From positions 446,501 to 510,500 of the forward strand of contig CANJKZ010000783.1 in assembly GCA_947471745.1 (NCBI GenBank): a stretch of DNA of 64,000 nucleotides, in the 5' to 3' direction. The notes under the pieces were generated by a model, which had not been told where the DNA came from, searched no databases, and was given only the letters and a program-made list of their open reading frames with translations. The DNA is from Closterium sp. Naga37s-1 (lineage: Eukaryota > Streptophyta > Zygnematophyceae > Desmidiales > Closteriaceae). The position numbers and the translations under genes are program-made. Positions 20,160 to 31,396 of this stretch are shown one piece after another. Each line of letters opens with the position of its first letter. Within the stretch, counting starts at the first letter, position 1.

Positions 20160-21847
20160 CTAGGGATTATGTGCCAGGCCCAGCTGTGCAAGTTCGGCTG
20201 TGAAATGCGTGAATGCAGCTACAGTGCGAGACGAGTCACCCAAGAATGTGACGTCATCCGCATACGCCAAACACAGCACGCCGGGGTGTGTCTCAGCTGT
20301 CTCACGAAGCACAGGGTGTATTCCTGCTGCGAATAGTAGCGGGCCGAGTGGGTCCCCCTGCCGGACACCCCGTTCACTTTGCAGTGGGTCGCAGTTGAAG
20401 TTTGCGTCTAGGAGCAGTTGCGACGGGTTACCGTAGGTCAGTTTAACAAACGGCAGCAGTGGCGAGAGTGTGGGTTCCTGTAACGCTGTAGCAATTGCCT
20501 GTCGCGAGATACTGTTGAAAGCGTTTGAGATATCTGCTTGCAGAACCAGGCTGTTGGGACGGGCATCCAAAAATGCCCTGGCTGCATGGATTACTGCCTC
20601 CGCTCCCCCGGGCACTGCTACACCGTACTGGAGTGGCAGGAAGTATTCGCGGGCAGCCTCTCCCATGGCTGTCAGGGCTGCCTTGGCTGCCAGTCTCGTC
20701 AAACATTCGCCTACCGCGATTGGCCGGGCGCCTCCACCAGGTTTGGCCAAGGCTATTAGTCGCGAAGCTGTCACGAGTTTTGCAACCGGACCTGGCAATT
20801 TGCCTCCAAGCATGGTATTGACCAAGGCGTGCAGATGGGTGCTGACCATCGCGTTGGTGATCGCCGAGTCGCGCATGTGCTCAAATGTCGTCCCAGACGG
20901 TCCGGCTCCAACTCCGTTCTCGCATCTCCCCAGGAGCTGGCGAACTCTGCGTGGGTTATGGACAGCGTTGACTCGGGTGGCGCGGGCCAGGACACCGCGT
21001 CGTGTTCTGCGGGCGGGTGTTTCTGGCGGAGCTCCTCCAAGATTTCCAGACTGGGGGTGCAGACTGGTGTTGACTCCAGAGCCAGCACGGCTCGGCGTAG
21101 GCTGCCACGTTTCGCCAGTCCTTCGGCTCGGCTGATGACCCCTGTCACGTCTGGCTGGTGTCGTGGCGGTGGGGGTGTGTTGACCGAGTCCACCGCGTCC
21201 TGGTACAGCTGCTCCCATTCGCCTCGCTGGAAGGCTCGGGGCCGGGCCTTGATCCCTGGCCAATTCGGTCGCTGTGGCGAGGCTTGGCGAAGTGTCAGGC
21301 GCAGGAGAAAAAACAGCAGGCGCCATCCTGTTTCGGATTCAGGGTTTCGCGAAAGGTGGAGTAACGGCGTCAGAAGCACCAGCGAGAACAGTTGGCAAAG
21401 GTTTGGCGGTAAACGTCGGGACAGCGAAGGCTGACGACTGTCGTTGAGTGCCGCAATGTCCCAGTTCGCAATGGATGCGAACAGGTCTGCGCGCTTCGCT
21501 AACTCGTCAGGCGAAAAATAGCGGGGGGTCAGGGGGGATTGGCGCGTCGTGACATTGGTGGCGGTTCGATTTCGTTGAGCGCGGCTCGCCCTCGTGGTAG
21601 TAGTTGGCGTTGGGATATCACCCGTTCGATCGACATCCGACGGTCGATGGCTCGCCTGTGGCACTTGTACTGCCGAGTGTCCTGCATCGGCCGCTCCTCT
21701 CCCCAATGTCTCCCTTGCCCTACTTTCATCTTCTGGTCCGTCATCCTCACTGGAGGGGAGTGGTTCTTCCCTATAAGAAGGGTCTCTCAAATCCTCGTCT
21801 TCATTAGTTGTTTCTAGCTCGTTTAAAGCCAGACGTGCTGCTGCCAT
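20160..21847 (-). pseudogene. LINE N-terminal region and reverse transcriptase
   Basis: The N-terminal part (21847-about 20940) has the conserved blocks YFSPDELAKRADLFASI, SLSRRLPPNLCQLFSLVLLTPLLHLSRNPES and GLAKRGSLRRAVLALES. After a 1-nt frame change the RT domain follows: ENGVGAGPSGTTFEH, LIALAKPGGGARPIAVGE, LQADISNAFNSISR, GVRQGDPLGPLLFA and the catalytic YADD (about 20259-20272). A TAG at 20160-20162 replaces the residue before KCSAW; the same frame continues downstream. The RT active site is intact but this copy cannot make one full protein. Confidence 0.85.
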
Positions 21848-21851
21848 GACA

Positions 21852-21979
21852 TGACACTCTCAAAGTTAGCGAACAACGGAATGCATGAACTAGCATAGTG
21901 CTGGATACAAATAGGAAACCGTAATATCTGTACCCTCGAGAATGCATCTCACTACAGCCTATAACTATTATATTTGACA
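21852..21979 (-). repeat. Copia B 3' LTR, copy 1
   Basis: 128 bp, TGACACTC...TATTTGACA, with the GTACCC...CTACAGCCTATA core of the short-LTR group. The outer edge could be 5 bp to the left because TGACA is repeated there. No partner LTR, so the target duplication cannot be tested. Confidence 0.75.
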
Positions 21980-22183
21980 CACCCCCATAGGCTAAGTGAG
22001 GGGCATCAAAACAAGCAAGGCAGAGAAACGGTCACCACACAGTCGCCAAGAAACAAAGCAAGCTCAGGGTGGATCTCAAGGACACCACACAAATTCCGAG
22101 CTCAAGCATGCAGCCACAAGGCCAGTTCAAGAGTTCACTAGGATATATATAGGAAAGTACAACAAGCAAAGCAAGCAACAAGA

Positions 22184-23686
22184 CTACAGCAACCGAGGGC
22201 CTACCTCAACAAGCCCCAACTGCACACAGAACTTGTGGTGGTCACCAAGCGCCAAGGCCTTGGTGAAGACGTCTGCAGTGTTGGCCTCTGAGGCCACAAA
22301 GTCCAGGCATGCCTGGCCGCGTCGCTGCAGCTCTCGCAGGAGGAAGTACCTTGCGTCAATATGCTTCTCTCTGCTCTCTCGTCGAGGTTCTCGACAGAGG
22401 AAGATCATGGCCTTGTTGTCAGCGTACAAGGTCGGTGCAGAGCAAGGCCGCTCACCAAGGTCGTCGAGCAAGAAGGTCAACCAGCGAAGCTCCTGTGCCG
22501 CCATGGCACCAGCGCAGATCTCTGCCTCTGCACTGGAAGTAGCCATAGACGACGACCGTGTAGACCTCCACGACACAGCACCAGCTTCCAGACTGAAGCA
22601 GTAACCCTGAGTCGAGCGCTGAGTCTCCACGTCGTCAGCGTAGGAAGAGTCGCAGTGACCAGTCAACACTACTGGCTGAGTCCTTCCAAGCACAAGCCCC
22701 ATGCCTGATGTAGTCGCCAGGTACCTTGCCACCCTCACAGCAGCTGTTGAGTGGACAGGACGGTGTCTCCCAGTCGCAACAAAGCGAGAAAGGATGCTGA
22801 GGGGAAAGGCGAGGTTCGGCCAACTACAAGTCATCAGGTACATGAGGCAGCCCACCAGCTCTGCGTAGGGACCGTTGGACTCAAAGGGCTCGTCCGGAAA
22901 GGGGCCAATGAGTCTGTGGTCAACAGCAAGAGGTGTGGGCTGTTTGGTGGAGAACTGGAAGTCGAACCGTCGAAGGACCTGCTGCACCATGTGTGACTGA
23001 GTCAGTGTGATGGTGCGAGCAGCTTTGTCCCTAGTGATTTGCAGGCCAAGGTAGCGCTGCAGTTCGCCTATGTCAGTGCACTTGTGTCTCTTCTGCAGTT
23101 TGGACTTCACCTGAGCCAGGGCTGGCCTGTCTGCTGTAGCAAAGACCAAATCGTCAACGTAGACAAGGATGAAGAAAGGAGTGGAACCAGCCCGAACAAA
23201 CAGCGACGGGTCGGCGGACAACGGACTAACCACAAGGTCACAAAGCGTGGAGCAAAGAGTGCCGTGCCACTCACGGGGCGACTGGCGGAGACCGTAGACT
23301 GGCCGCCTCAGGCTCCACTGGGTCCCAGGTGGGAAGGTATCAGTGAAGCCAGGAGGGCGGCGCAGCCAGTTCTCCTCGTGTAGTCGGCCCTGGAGAAACG
23401 CTGTGGAGAAGTCGAGGGAGTGCAGCTCGTAGTCTCGCTGCGCTGCTATGTGGAGTAACACCCGAAGAGTAGTCATCTTCGAGGTTGGGGCGAAGGTGTG
23501 GAAAAAGTTAACTCCCTCACGCTGACTGAAACCCCTAGCCACGTAGCGCGCCTTGAACACAGGCGGTGAACTAGGCGGTCGCTTCACCTCGAAGAGCCAC
23601 ATGCCATCGACACCGTTCGCCCTTGGAGGGGGAACTGCGTCGACGTAGGTGCCTGTAGATCTCCAAGACGCTAACTCCGAGGCCAT
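22184..23686 (-). CDS. Copia B RT-RNase H (500 aa), copy 1
   Basis: Reverse transcriptase with VFKARYVARGFSQ, DFSTAFLQGRLHEENW, LVYVDDLVFAT (YVDD near 23150-23165) and RNase H with GHCDSSYADD, SSAEAEICAGA, LYADNKAM and TADVFTKAL. The catalytic acids are present. The frame is continuous upstream except for one TAG (about 23696-23698) where relatives have Gln, so this is the 3' part of a Pol polyprotein. It is almost identical to 33421-34923. Confidence 0.8.
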   Translation of the reverse strand: MASELASWRSTGTYVDAVPPPRANGVDGMWLFEVKRPPSSPPVFKARYVARGFSQREGVNFFHTFAPTSKMTTLRVLLHIAAQRDYELHSLDFSTAFLQGRLHEENWLRRPPGFTDTFPPGTQWSLRRPVYGLRQSPREWHGTLCSTLCDLVVSPLSADPSLFVRAGSTPFFILVYVDDLVFATADRPALAQVKSKLQKRHKCTDIGELQRYLGLQITRDKAARTITLTQSHMVQQVLRRFDFQFSTKQPTPLAVDHRLIGPFPDEPFESNGPYAELVGCLMYLMTCSWPNLAFPLSILSRFVATGRHRPVHSTAAVRVARYLATTSGMGLVLGRTQPVVLTGHCDSSYADDVETQRSTQGYCFSLEAGAVSWRSTRSSSMATSSAEAEICAGAMAAQELRWLTFLLDDLGERPCSAPTLYADNKAMIFLCREPRRESREKHIDARYFLLRELQRRGQACLDFVASEANTADVFTKALALGDHHKFCVQLGLVEVGPRLL

Positions 23687-23698
23687 AGCCGCTTTCCA

Positions 23699-26600
23699 CT
23701 AAGAGGCCCACGCCCCTGACACTGCCTCGCGGTAAGTACGAGGAGTCGGTATGTCAAGGGCGTCGGGGTCTCCCTCAGGGGATAGCAACATCGCATAGAC
23801 AGAGGGAGAAGCGGCTGTCCAGTACTCCAGCTCAGACTCTCTGTCCTCTAGGACTTCACAGCCAAGGGCAAACTCACCCCCGATGGACAGAGGACAGGAG
23901 GGAGGAGCTGGCACCACACGAGTGGCATAGTCAAGGCGACTGACGGCAGCAAACTCAGCGACAGCGGCAAGGAGAGCCGAGACAGACGACGGAGGGAAAT
24001 GAGAGGCGGTGACAAGAGTGGCGAGGACACGTGATACAACAGGACAAATAGCATGGTAGTAGTCAGTGATAGGAGTAGGGGGGACAGGGAGAGAGGACGG
24101 AGGAGGAGACGGGAGAACGGACTCAGGAGGAGGACGACGAAGAGATGAACAAAGGAGGGCAGTGCGGAGGCCGGTAACGGGAGACGAGGGACGACCACGC
24201 GGAGGACAGGGACGGACACGAGAGTGTAAGACAACTGGTGGAGGAGACTGCGGTGGAGGAGAAGACCAGACCGCCGGACCGTCGTCAGGAGGAGGAAACG
24301 TGGGACCAAACGCCGGAGAGGACGGAGTGTGAAGAGGAGGAGAGGAGGGAAGACCAAAAACCCGAAGGCCACTCACGGGTTGGAACAACTGCCGCTCTAG
24401 AGGGAGCTGCGGTGGTCTGAGCTGCGGCTGCTGCTGCTGCTCCAGCAGGTCCAACTGCCGCAACTCCTGCTGCTCCCTCTCCAACAGCACCTGCTCCTCA
24501 TGCTCACGCCGACGGGCCGCCTAGAGACGCATGTCGTGGCGGTGGGGAGGCGGAGTGGACTCCGCAGAACCAGTGTCTCCAGCTCCAGTCTCCTCGGAAC
24601 CAGCACCTCTAGTGCCAGCGCCTCCAGCACCAGCACCCCCAGAACCAGCACCTCCTGTGCCAGCACCTCCAGCTCCAGCACCCCCAGACTAGCACCTCCA
24701 GTGCCAAGACCTCCAACTCCAGCACCCCCAGAACTAGCACCTCCAGTGCCAGCACCTCCAGCTCCAGCACCCCCAGCTCCAGCACCCCCAAAGCTAGCGC
24801 CACCTACGCTGGGACCTCCAGCTCCAGCACCTCTCGAATGAGCACCCCCAGACTGAGTACCACCAGCAGCCGCACCTCCAGCTCCAACACCAACCGAGGC
24901 CACAGTAACCTGTCGCGGAAATGCCGAAGGCTACTGAGGGGGCTGTGAGGAGGACTACGGGGAGGGAGACGCTACCTGACGAGCGACCGAGGGTAGAGGG
25001 GTAGCGTGGGACACACCAGACGGGGCAGGACCAGGGGGGGGCCGAGTACCGGAGGAGTGGGAGCAGGAGGAGGAGAGGGTGCGAGGAAAAGAGGGGGAGG
25101 GGGTACCGGGAGACCTCGACAGGGGTACCGGGTGTAGTAGGACACGGACTCGTCAAACCGGATGTCACGGGAGTCTAGAAACTGGTGGAGGGGCGGGTGG
25201 TAAAAAGACAAGTCTGTAAAGTCCACTGAGAAACCAAGGAAGACACAGGGGACGGCGCGCACCGAGAGCTTGTCCGCGGAGGTGTCGCGAACAAGTGCAA
25301 GGCAGCCCCAGACACGAAAAGCCGACCCAACACCAGGGGAACGGGTCCAAAGACTGGTCGGTGAAGCCTCTGGCCGCGAGACATGTGACTGGAGGTTCAA
25401 TTCAGCTGGTGTGCGGCGTAGCGATCCGCATAGGGCCATAGAAAATTGGGCGCACGGGCATGGATCATGGACGTGCGAGCAATGTCCATGACCAAGCCAA
25501 TGCGGCGCTAAGCAACCCCATTCTGCTGTGGGGACTTCGAAATCGTCCAGGACTGTGTGATGCCCTATTCGCCGCAGAATCTGCCAAGAATGCCGAAGCG
25601 AAATTCGCCCCCACGGTCGGAGTGTAGACAACTGACACGACGACCACGAGTGCCCTCAGTAGCCAGAAGCCAACAGATCAGCGTAGAAGTCACCTCGGAC
25701 TTCTTCGCGAGAGGGAACACTGTGGTGTACTTGGAGTAGGCGTCGACGACCACCAGAAAGTAACGCTCCCTCCCAGATCCCCGTGTTGGGGCAGGGCCCT
25801 AGACGTCCAAGTGAAGAGTCTCGAAGGGAGCAGTGGCTGGACGAAGGGAGGAGTGGGGAGTGGCGCATAAGCGATTGGCGACGCAAGGAGTGCAAGGGGG
25901 AGCAGGGGAGGTAGGGAGCGACGGAAAGGTGCGCGGGAGACCGGTGACAAGCCCGTGCGTGGTCATGCCGCGGAGGCGGGGGATCGACGGGTGGCCAAGG
26001 CGGTGGTGCCACAAGACGGTCCGGTGGGTGAAGGACTGACACGAGCAGGACGCAGCAACCGGAGTGGACAACGTGACCTGACGAGTCACTGCAACCGGAC
26101 CAGACACGACCACCTGGCTAAACACAGTAACCGGACTGGACACCTGGACTGGAGGGGACGCAACGACCTGAGCGGAGGATGAAACTGGGGAGCGCTCGGT
26201 GTGGAGAACGTAGAGACCGGAGCGGGGCTCCCTAGTGAACGTGGCCAGAACAGCACCTGTGGCAGCGTCTAAACAGACCGCAGTCCTCCCACCTCCCACA
26301 AAGGTGACCATGATCCCCCTGTCCTGGAGGTATCCAACACCCACCAAGTTCCGAGTGAACGAGGGGATGTGGAGGCCGCGCAGGACACCAGAGGGGACCA
26401 CAGGACACGGGAGGGTAGTAGAGCTACGCGCAACGGCTGGTCCTAAGGTAGGATCAGCCAGAGCTACCGAAACAGGAGTGAGGAGTGGCGTAAGGGTCGT
26501 GTGGTCGCGGAAGAAGCACTGAGTCGCGCCAGAGTCCAGTGTGAAGGACAGGGACGCCTCAGCCGGAGGGTCACCTGTCCTAGTAGCTACACAAGCACCT

Positions 26601-27226
26601 AGAGCAGCAACACAAGCCCCTAGACTAGAAAGGCACAAGTCTACACTAGCAGGAGGCAAGCAAGCTAATCTACGAACACGCGAGCACACAGGTTCATCAG
26701 CACTATAGTCAACATCAGCATACAAAGCATGCTGACGAGCATCATCCATAGACAGATCAAGCACATCAATCTTACAAGCTAACAGGCGGGCCCAACGAGG
26801 AGTGGTCGCCGCAGGGCCCCAACGAGCACGGTAGAGGTCGTCGAGGCGGCGGGAAGCACCGCGCGGCAGAGTCGTCGTCGTGACCGCAGAGGCAGGGGCT
26901 GCCCGGTCCGGTGAGGCACCAGTGGGTGCAGGGGCCAGTGTCACGGCGAGAAGGGCGAGGGGCCCAGCTGAAAGTGCTGCTGCTGCAGCCGGTTCTCCCT
27001 GGTCCTCCCAGACCCCACTGCGGCGGGAGACCCCAGTGCTGCTGCGGACCCCACTGCAGCGGGGGCCCCCACTGCTGGATCTGCTGCAGTGCCTGCTCCT
27101 GCTGCGGTCCCTGCTGCTGCTGCGGCTGCTGTCCCTGCTGTGGCTGGTGCTGCTGTCCCTGCTGTGGCTGGACAAGGTGGGCGGCAGAACAAGGTGGGCG
27201 GCAGGACAAGGTGAGCGGCAGGACAA
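23699..27226 (-). pseudogene. Copia B protease, integrase and linker, decayed
   Basis: Pieces in shifting frames. Protease FTLDSGATQCFFRDH (near 26515-26540) and pre-integrase HHRLGHPSIPRL...CTPCVANR lie in the 25799-27226 frame (475 codons). Integrase is split between VVVDAYSKYTTVFPL, SCLHSDRGGEF (25565-25753) and FRVWGCLALVRDTSADKLS (24972-25631). The Pro/Ala/Gly-rich linker with many GGAGAGG-type pentamers lies at 24.4-24.9 kb. Several frame changes and stops make integrase non-functional. Confidence 0.8.
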
Positions 27227-27365
27227 GGTGGGCGGCAGGACAAGGTGGGCGGCAGGACAAGGTGGGCGGCAGGCCTAGGCGGGAGGCAGGCCAAGGTGGG
27301 CGACAGGCCAAGGTGGGCGGCAGGCCAAGGTGGGCGGCAGGCCAAGGTGGGCGGCAGGCCAAGGT
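27168..27365. repeat. 17-bp minisatellite
   Basis: About 11-12 copies of a 17-bp unit, (G)CCAAGGTGGGCGGCAG, with CC/AC variants. It lies in the Gln/Pro-rich Gag linker of copia B and marks the junction between copia B and segmental duplication copy 2. Confidence 0.85.
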
Positions 27366-27589
27366 GGGGCTGCTTGCCTCATGAGCAGCGCCTGTGAGAC
27401 TGGCTCCGTCATTGTGCTTTCCATGTTTTCCCCTCTCTCTCTCCCCTCTTCCCTCTGGCCTATACCCTCTCTAGTGAAGAGGAAAAGCTTTGTTTCTGAT
27501 ACACATGTGCCTCATCTCTCCTGTCCTCCCATCCCACCACCTTTGCTCCCCCCCGGCACCCCAACAGCACGTGCAAGGTGCTAACACAT

Positions 27590-29086
27590 CCATAGGCATT
27601 GACGGCGACACGGGTGCCCTCACACGCACGCATTCACAGGTACACACGTGCATCATGTCTCCTTTCCTCCCGTCCGGGCCTCATCCCTCCCCCCCCCCAC
27701 ACCCCAACAGCACGCGCAAGGCACCAACACGTCCATAGGCATTGATGGTGACATGGGTGCCCTCACAGACACAAAGGAGCTGGGGGTGAGTGGTGGGGAG
27801 TGGTGAGGGAGATTGTTGGGGAAGTCTGTTGGGGGGGGGACAGTGCTGTGGGGAGGGCTGAGAGAGGGCATTGGCGGCGACACGGGTGCCCTCACAGACA
27901 TGAAGGAGCTGGGGGTGGGTGGTGGTGAGTGGTGGGGAGTGGTGAGGAAAGTGCTGGGGGTGTGGTTTAATGGTGTAGTGATGGTGGAGTGAGGGAGGCG
28001 CAACTGGAGGTGATGTGGCATGCGGCAATCCTCTGCATTTTTCCATGCGAAAAAAAACCTTCTCTGCGTTATTCCACGCGCAGCTTCTTTGTCTTTACTC
28101 GCCCGTCCCTTGTTTCCTCATGCTCCTTCCCGCTCTTGTAGCAGGTGTCCACACTCCATTATGTCTTCTTATTGCCTCACTGCCTCCTTCCCTTCGTGCC
28201 TCCCTGCCTCACGCCTCTCCCTGTGTCCGCTGCCGATTGTGACAGCCATAGGCCATGCAGGAACAGACAGGGAAAGCACTGAGGCTGTGTGTGTACTATT
28301 TTGCCTTTCACAGCCTCCATTCATCCGCCTCCCTACCTCCCTGTCACCCTACATCCCCGCCTCCCTGTCCCCCTGCCCCACTCCCTGCCAGGTGTGGAGC
28401 CGTATGCAGTGAAGGTGCAGACAGTGAAAACAGCCATCGAGGCGGCGTGCATGCTGCTGGGAATCGATGACATTGTCAGCGGGCTCAAGAAGAAGCATGC
28501 GGGCGGCATGTGTGTGGTTTAGCCTTTTACACCCGCCACTCATCCCCGTGTCTCCCTTCCTCCCTGCCTCGCGGCCTCCTGGCCTCCCCACCTCCCTGCC
28601 CCCCTGCCTGCCTATCTCTGTGCCTGTGTACCAGGTGTGGGAGCCGTATGCGGTGAAGGTGCGGACGGTAAAGACGGCCATCGAGGCGGCGTGCATGCTG
28701 CTGCGCATCGACGACGTCGTCAGCGGGCTCAAGAAGAAGCAGGCGGGCGGCGCACCAGGAGGGGGCAAGCCGCAGCTGGACACGGGGGATGACGTTGACT
28801 CGGAGCAGATGCTGGCCGAGTGAGGGGAGTGTGTTGCGGTGGTGTGCGGTGGAAGCCGGGAGGAGGCAAGCCGCAGATGGACACGGGGGAAGACGTTGAC
28901 TCGGAGCAGATGCTGGCTGAGTGAGGGGAGGGGAGGGTGATGCGGTGTGTTGCGGTGCTTTGTGGCGGTGGTGGAGGTGGTTCTTCTTGTCATGAGATTG
29001 CATGGGTCCGGTGGCAAGCCAGGAGGGGGCAAGCCACGGCTGGGCACCGGCGATGACGTTGACTCGGAGCAGATGCTCGCCGAGTG
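27590..29086 (+). pseudogene. CCT3: CCT3 3' exons, duplication copy 2
   Basis: Counterpart of 16508-18031 with the same duplicated exons: DTGALT(D) blocks at about 27597, 27741-27786 (DTKELG instead of DMKELG) and 27870-27916; PYAVKVQTVKTAIEAACML at 28393-28521; WEPYAVKVRTVKTAIEAACML at 28633-28823 with its stop; terminal-exon repeats at 28864-28923 and 29022-29086. Differences from copy 1 are few and include changes in the coding blocks, as expected without selection. Confidence 0.8.
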
Positions 29087-29277
29087 AGGGGCGGGGAGGG
29101 AGATGCAGATGCGGTATGTTGCGGTGCTGTGCGGTAGTGATCTGTAGAGAGTGTTGTCCGGCATGTACTGTACCATATTTTCGAGTGCATGGCATGACAT
29201 GACATGACACCCCCCCAAATTGAACACTTCTTTTGAACGACACATGCGGATCTGGGTGTTCAATTCTGGTTTCTAGG

Positions 29278-29477
29278 GGTAGGGGTGGCTGAGAGGCTGA
29301 GAGGCTAAGGGACTAAGGGACTATGCCTCTCTCTCTCTCTCTCTCGCTCTATCTCCGCTGGGTTAGAAGAAATGAACCCCCAGCTGAATAATGAGCCACC
29401 AGACCAGGCCCAAGGCCTTATATACTAGGGGTAGGGGTGGCTGAGAGGCTGAGAGGCTAAGGGACTAAGGGACTATG

Positions 29478-29528
<51 letters not shown>
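29278..29528 (-). promoter_or_regulatory. LINE-type promoter monomers (orphan), copy 2
   Basis: Counterpart of 18223-18481: two GA-tract/C-T-block units, with a TATA-like AGTATATAAGG on the minus strand around 29420-29430. The (GA)n tract (plus-strand CT) at 29479-29528 is where the extra LINE tail described next is inserted. Confidence 0.5.
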
Positions 29529-29529
<1 letters not shown>

Positions 29530-29642
29530 ATGGTCCGTATATTGATAGGTCAAAAAGGTACACACATGCCAGATTGCACAAACCAAATTTAGATGGGTCC
29601 AAAAACCACTACACCCTCTATAGCTCAAGGGGTCCAAGAGGG

Positions 29643-29718
<76 letters not shown>
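29529..29718 (-). mobile_element. Extremely 5'-truncated LINE tail in (GA)n
   Basis: About 117 bp (29529-29645) present only in duplication copy 2. On the minus strand it ends CAATATACGGACCATTA followed by (GA)n, nearly the same terminus as the neighbouring LINE (CAATACACGGACCATTA), but its upstream sequence is different. It is flanked on both sides by CT/GA tracts (29479-29528 and 29646-29718). It looks like a recent insertion of a sister LINE family into the microsatellite. Confidence 0.7.
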
Positions 29719-29719
<1 letters not shown>

Positions 29720-30232
29720 ATGGTCCGTGTATTGATAGGGTTTGAAAGTACAAACATGCAAGGTATATAGTGCAAGGTCTAGCTAACCAAATTGACAACC
29801 AAACAAACAAGGCATACTACTCACTCAACTACCACAACACCACCCACTCTAGAGCTCCAAAAGAGGCTCAACCACCACGAAGCAGTCCCCAAGGTACATC
29901 TCCTGCCCTATGCCTCCTACAGGAGGGTTTTTTGCCACCGCTGCCTCTCCCAGCTTAAGGAGGAGCCCCACGGATTGGGCCCTCTGAAGAGCTACCGACC
30001 ATCGCTGACGGAACTGGTGCAGGAACTTTGCGGCATAAAATGATTTTGAATCGGCATTGAAGTGTCGCCGAGCCGCCGTGCCCGCTAAGAGTTTGAGGAA
30101 GGTGGGTACCTCCGCGCATGGGCAACCGTAGGTGTCTACGGCTAGCGGGAAAAAGCCAACCGTCTCTGGTCGGTTGGCGTAGTGCTTAATCTTTTTGTCG
30201 GCTTGCTCCCTGGCCGCCCACCCTCTGCCTTT

Positions 30233-31342
30233 CTATGCCTCTGGGTCCCTGGTGCTGATGGGATCCGTGATGGTGACGTCACAGACATAAACCGCCCCAC
30301 TGCTCCTATCTGTCATGGTGAAGTCGGCGGTTTGTTCCTCAATGGGACAGTGAGCGGCAGATTCGCTGTGAACTATGAAGCCCGCGTGTTGCGCCATGCT
30401 AATGCATGCATCCCGCAGCTCATTGTGAGTGTTAATGCGGTGCTTGCCTGTGCCGCAGCGGAGGAGGTGGTTAGGGAGGCGGGGATCCGTGATAGCTGTC
30501 TGATCCGCGCAGTCGCAGTTCTTAGGAGTTGAGAAGGGGAGCCCTAGACGGAAGCGCACGGCGTTGGCGAAGTGTACGGGGCCTATCTGTCGCGTGGCTT
30601 CGATCGGGATCGCGGTTAGCCAATCACCAGTGCCGTACCCAGTCAGTGAGAACATACGTTGCGTGTGGCCTGATAGCGGATTCAGCCGCATGCGCCTTGT
30701 TGCCTGGACCTGCGCGGCGTATCTACTCCCGTGCACCTTCAGGCCGAGCACATGCTGGAGCCGAATATCCGATCGTTCCCGCCTCTCCTTCTCCAGGATC
30801 TCACGTGCATCTAACGGTAGCGCCACTTCGCACTCCGAGAGCCAGGAATGCAGAGGTGTGCCGTCGTCCCGCGGCAGGAGCATGTGGTTCTGGGCTACCG
30901 TTAAAGCACTCGCCGGCAGGAAGAGCGCCGCTTGGGTGAAACTTGCGGTGAACCCATAAACTCCTTCTACAAGCGGGTCCGTAATGCCGATGCCGCCTAA
31001 CGATGTGGGAAGTGACGCCTGTTCCCAGACGCGAGCTTGCTCAGTCCGGCAGGTTGGTGTGCGGATGTCGCAAGAGGTGAGTAGGGTGGTAAGTAGGTCC
31101 CGACCCCACTGGCTCCAGGTGTCGCGAGGTAGGAGGTGGAGAGGAGTCGTTCTTATGAGATAGGCTACCCGTCTGGAGATGCATCGCGTGAGTAGGAGTG
31201 CGGCCACCTGGGGGTCGGCACGTTCAATGAGTGGTAGAGGTTTCGTCATCTCGTCGAGCTGTTCCGTCAGAAACGAGGCTGCTCCGGTGTGAGTCCCCAG
31301 GTAACTACCTAGAAGTCTCACTCCATCCTTGGAGTATGGCAC
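30233..31342 (-). pseudogene. LINE thumb/endonuclease, truncated copy
   Basis: 369 codons equivalent to residues 1-369 of the 18612-20105 frame. The zinc motif and PD-(D/E)XK-like block are present, but the C-terminal 128 residues are cut off by the private TAG. Only a handful of residues differ from copy 1 (e.g. ERRERSD for ERLERSD, AITDPRL for AITEPRL). Confidence 0.8.
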
Positions 31343-31396
31343 GCCGGGCGGGAGTTGTGGCTGTGTGCCCGTGGTGGAACTCCAGGCCGAACATTT

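Larger units (their letters stand above)
18482..21851 (-). mobile_element. LINE family 1, copy 1 (RLE-type), 5' cut by copia B
   Basis: Non-LTR retrotransposon on the minus strand. The 3' end reads CAATACACGGACCATTA followed by (GA)n. Coding blocks run from 21847 (N-terminal part) through RT to the endonuclease stop at 18612. The 5' part is absent because copia B's LTR begins at 21852; the N-terminal residues AARLALNELE align with AARKALNDLE of the copy at 52.7 kb, showing that the break is internal. It has one frame change near 20.94 kb and a stop at 20160. Confidence 0.85.
16410..24290 (+). repeat. Segmental duplication, copy 1
   Basis: About 7.9 kb repeated in direct orientation at about 27475-35520. 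It includes CCT3 3' exons, orphan LINE promoter monomers, a LINE (minus) and the 3' half of copia B. Offsets are about 11055 bp over CCT3 and 11237 bp over the LINE and copia; the 182-bp difference is explained mainly by an insertion at 29.5 kb. Edges are approximate. Confidence 0.85.
21852..27365 (-). mobile_element. Copia B, copy 1: 5'-truncated
   Basis: Minus-strand Ty1/copia with a 3' LTR at 21852-21979, purine tract TATGGGGGTG next to it, RT-RNase H, integrase, protease and part of the Gag linker, ending in a 17-bp minisatellite at 27365. The Gag N-terminus, PBS and 5' LTR are missing. It is inserted in the N-terminal part of the LINE. It is broken by frame changes between 24.4 and 25.8 kb. 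Confidence 0.85.

Noticed and set aside
29475-29810. LSLSLS / REREREr-type frames
   Set aside because: Pure translation of (CT)n/(GA)n microsatellites.
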